A stretch of DNA of 6,525 bases, taken from assembly GCA_934693135.1 (NCBI GenBank), contig CAKUVA010000047.1:1-6525 (forward strand). The letters run 5' to 3'. The translations under genes and the position numbers were made by a program. Numbering within the stretch: the first letter of the stretch is position 1; every line of letters starts with the position of its first letter. The notes beneath the pieces were generated by a model. The model was not told where the DNA came from. It saw only the letters and a list, made by a program, of their open reading frames with translations, and searched no databases. This DNA is from an uncultured Bacteroidales bacterium (GTDB taxonomy: Bacteria > Bacteroidota > Bacteroidia > Bacteroidales > UBA932). Below are positions 6,179 through 6,525 of the stretch, one piece after another.

Positions 6179-6338
6179 AGCATACTTCCTTTGTCGGGGT
6201 TTGCCCTTTTCACGCTTCCGGTGAAGTATTTTTTTTCAGACGGTTTCCTCTTTTACGGATTTTCCCCTGAAGTCTTTTTCTACCCAATCTGCCTCTGTTT
6301 TCGTTTACCTCCATTTTGCGCCTTTCTGTGAGCCGCAT
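6003..6338 (-). pseudogene. 112-codon frame broken by one TGA, running into repeat B
   Basis: From ATG at 6336-6338 a single frame gives 42 codons, a TGA (6210-6212), then 68 more codons to TAA (6003-6005), the last 58 of them in repeat B. The part inside the repeat matches the 57-codon frame of copy A at both ends. This suggests a gene of about 111 aa that has gained one nonsense mutation, or two separate short genes in the same frame, or no gene at all. The first half is very basic; the second includes LFPIRRNLFSR and a short hydrophobic stretch ATIILPGLSGCVW. No family is recognised. Confidence 0.3.
6210..6338 (-). CDS. Small basic 42-aa ORF (hypothetical)
   Basis: ATG at 6336-6338 to TGA at 6210-6212. 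Sixteen of 42 residues are Arg or Lys and four are acidic, for example GRKRLQGKIRKRGNRLKK, so the peptide would bind nucleic acid if made. A promoter candidate lies about 25 bases upstream. A three-codon frame (ATG-ACT-GAC-TGA from 6349) overlaps the start as TGATG, which would allow re-initiation. An in-frame ATG eight codons in is another possible start. It may be a leader peptide or the front half of the broken frame described at 6003-6338. Confidence 0.35.
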   Translation of the reverse strand: MRLTERRKMEVNENRGRLGRKRLQGKIRKRGNRLKKNTSPEA

Positions 6339-6363
6339 CAGTCAGTCATTTTCGTTCTGGGCG

Positions 6364-6396
6364 CAAAGGTAATTCCGGGATTGGACGGGAAAGCAA
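6364..6396 (-). promoter_or_regulatory. Candidate Bacteroidota promoter reading leftward
   Basis: On the minus strand TTG (6396-6394) and TACCTTTG (6371-6364) are 22 bases apart, close to the Bacteroidota -33/-7 spacing, and TACCTTTGCG is a common -7 context there. The expected start near 6357 gives a leader of about 19 bases before the 42-aa ORF. If not terminated, transcription would cross repeat B and reach gajA. Confidence 0.5.
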
Positions 6397-6418
6397 GGTC
6401 AAGCCTTCTGTTTTCTGC

Positions 6419-6449
6419 GGAAATCTCCAGCCCTTCGGGTAGTATTTCC
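6419..6449. other. Nested hairpin upstream of the leftward promoter
   Basis: GGAAAT (6419-6424) pairs with ATTTCC (6444-6449), and within it CCC-TTC-GGG (6431-6439) forms an inner stem. There is no T tract on either strand, so it is not an intrinsic terminator. It could be a regulator or mobilisation-protein site, or an RNA structure; nothing here decides between them. Confidence 0.3.
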
Positions 6450-6525
6450 CCGAAAAACCTTGCATTCCCTAATCCCTACCTTTTCAAGCACCCGAAACGA
6501 AAACGACCGATGCGACAGAAAGACG
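6450..6525. other. Right edge of the window, no firm gene
   Basis: No convincing start or stop of a gene is seen. An ATG at 6510-6512 on plus opens a frame that runs off the end after five codons. On minus, 41 stop-free codons enter from the right edge and end at a TGA (6399-6401); they are rich in Arg and Lys and match nothing I know. Confidence 0.3.

Noticed and set aside
6399..6524. 41 stop-free minus codons entering from the right edge
   Set aside because: Short, Arg/Lys-rich, no recognisable motif, and the TGA lies directly against a promoter candidate; it cannot be judged without the sequence to the right.
1..6525. CRISPR array, tRNA genes or an integrase attachment site
   Set aside because: No short regularly spaced repeats, no tRNA cloverleaf and no integrase gene were found; the only repeats are the IS ends, its target duplication and the ~210-bp pair.

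Overview
The window looks like Bacteroidales (Bacteroides/Parabacteroides-like) accessory DNA lying directly beside a ribosomal RNA operon. It opens with the 3' end of a 5S rRNA and its terminator. Promoter candidates fit the Bacteroidota -7 consensus (TAnnTTTG), ribosome binding sites are weak, and the insertion sequence is of the IS982 family. Genus cannot be settled from this stretch. The link to a mobile element is inferred from sequence character, because no integrase, relaxase or conjugation gene is in view.

Layout, left to right. (1) 1-110: 5S rRNA tail and a strong UUCG-loop terminator. (2) 308-1568, minus strand: the last 60 codons of a gene I do not recognise, split by a complete IS982-family element (384-1454) that has perfect 20-bp ends, a 7-bp target duplication and an intact 300-aa DDE transposase. 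Removing the element and one duplication copy restores one uninterrupted reading frame. (3) 1570-1780: first copy of a ~210-bp direct repeat, abutting the gene remnant. (4) 1781-2128: about 350 bp with only doubtful small frames and a candidate rightward promoter. (5) 2129-5820, minus strand: a two-gene operon, first an OLD-family ATPase/TOPRIM nuclease (GajA-like, 681 aa), then a UvrD/PcrA-type SF1 helicase (GajB-like, 553 aa), overlapping by 16 bp. (6) 5965-6178: second copy of the repeat. (7) 6179-6525: a promoter and a short, very basic reading frame that runs in the same frame through a stop codon into the repeat, then a hairpin-bearing non-coding end.

The core of the window is a Gabija-type anti-phage defence pair. 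In studied Gabija systems GajA is a nucleotide-regulated DNA nicking nuclease and GajB a helicase/NTPase that assembles with it; all motifs needed for that division of labour are visible here. The pair sits as a cargo module between two direct repeats in the same orientation, so homologous recombination between them could remove or exchange it. Together with the broken gene at the left edge and the IS inside that gene, this suggests layered insertions beside the rRNA operon: repeat-bearing mobile DNA joined to the gene, defence cargo between repeat copies, and an IS982 insertion.
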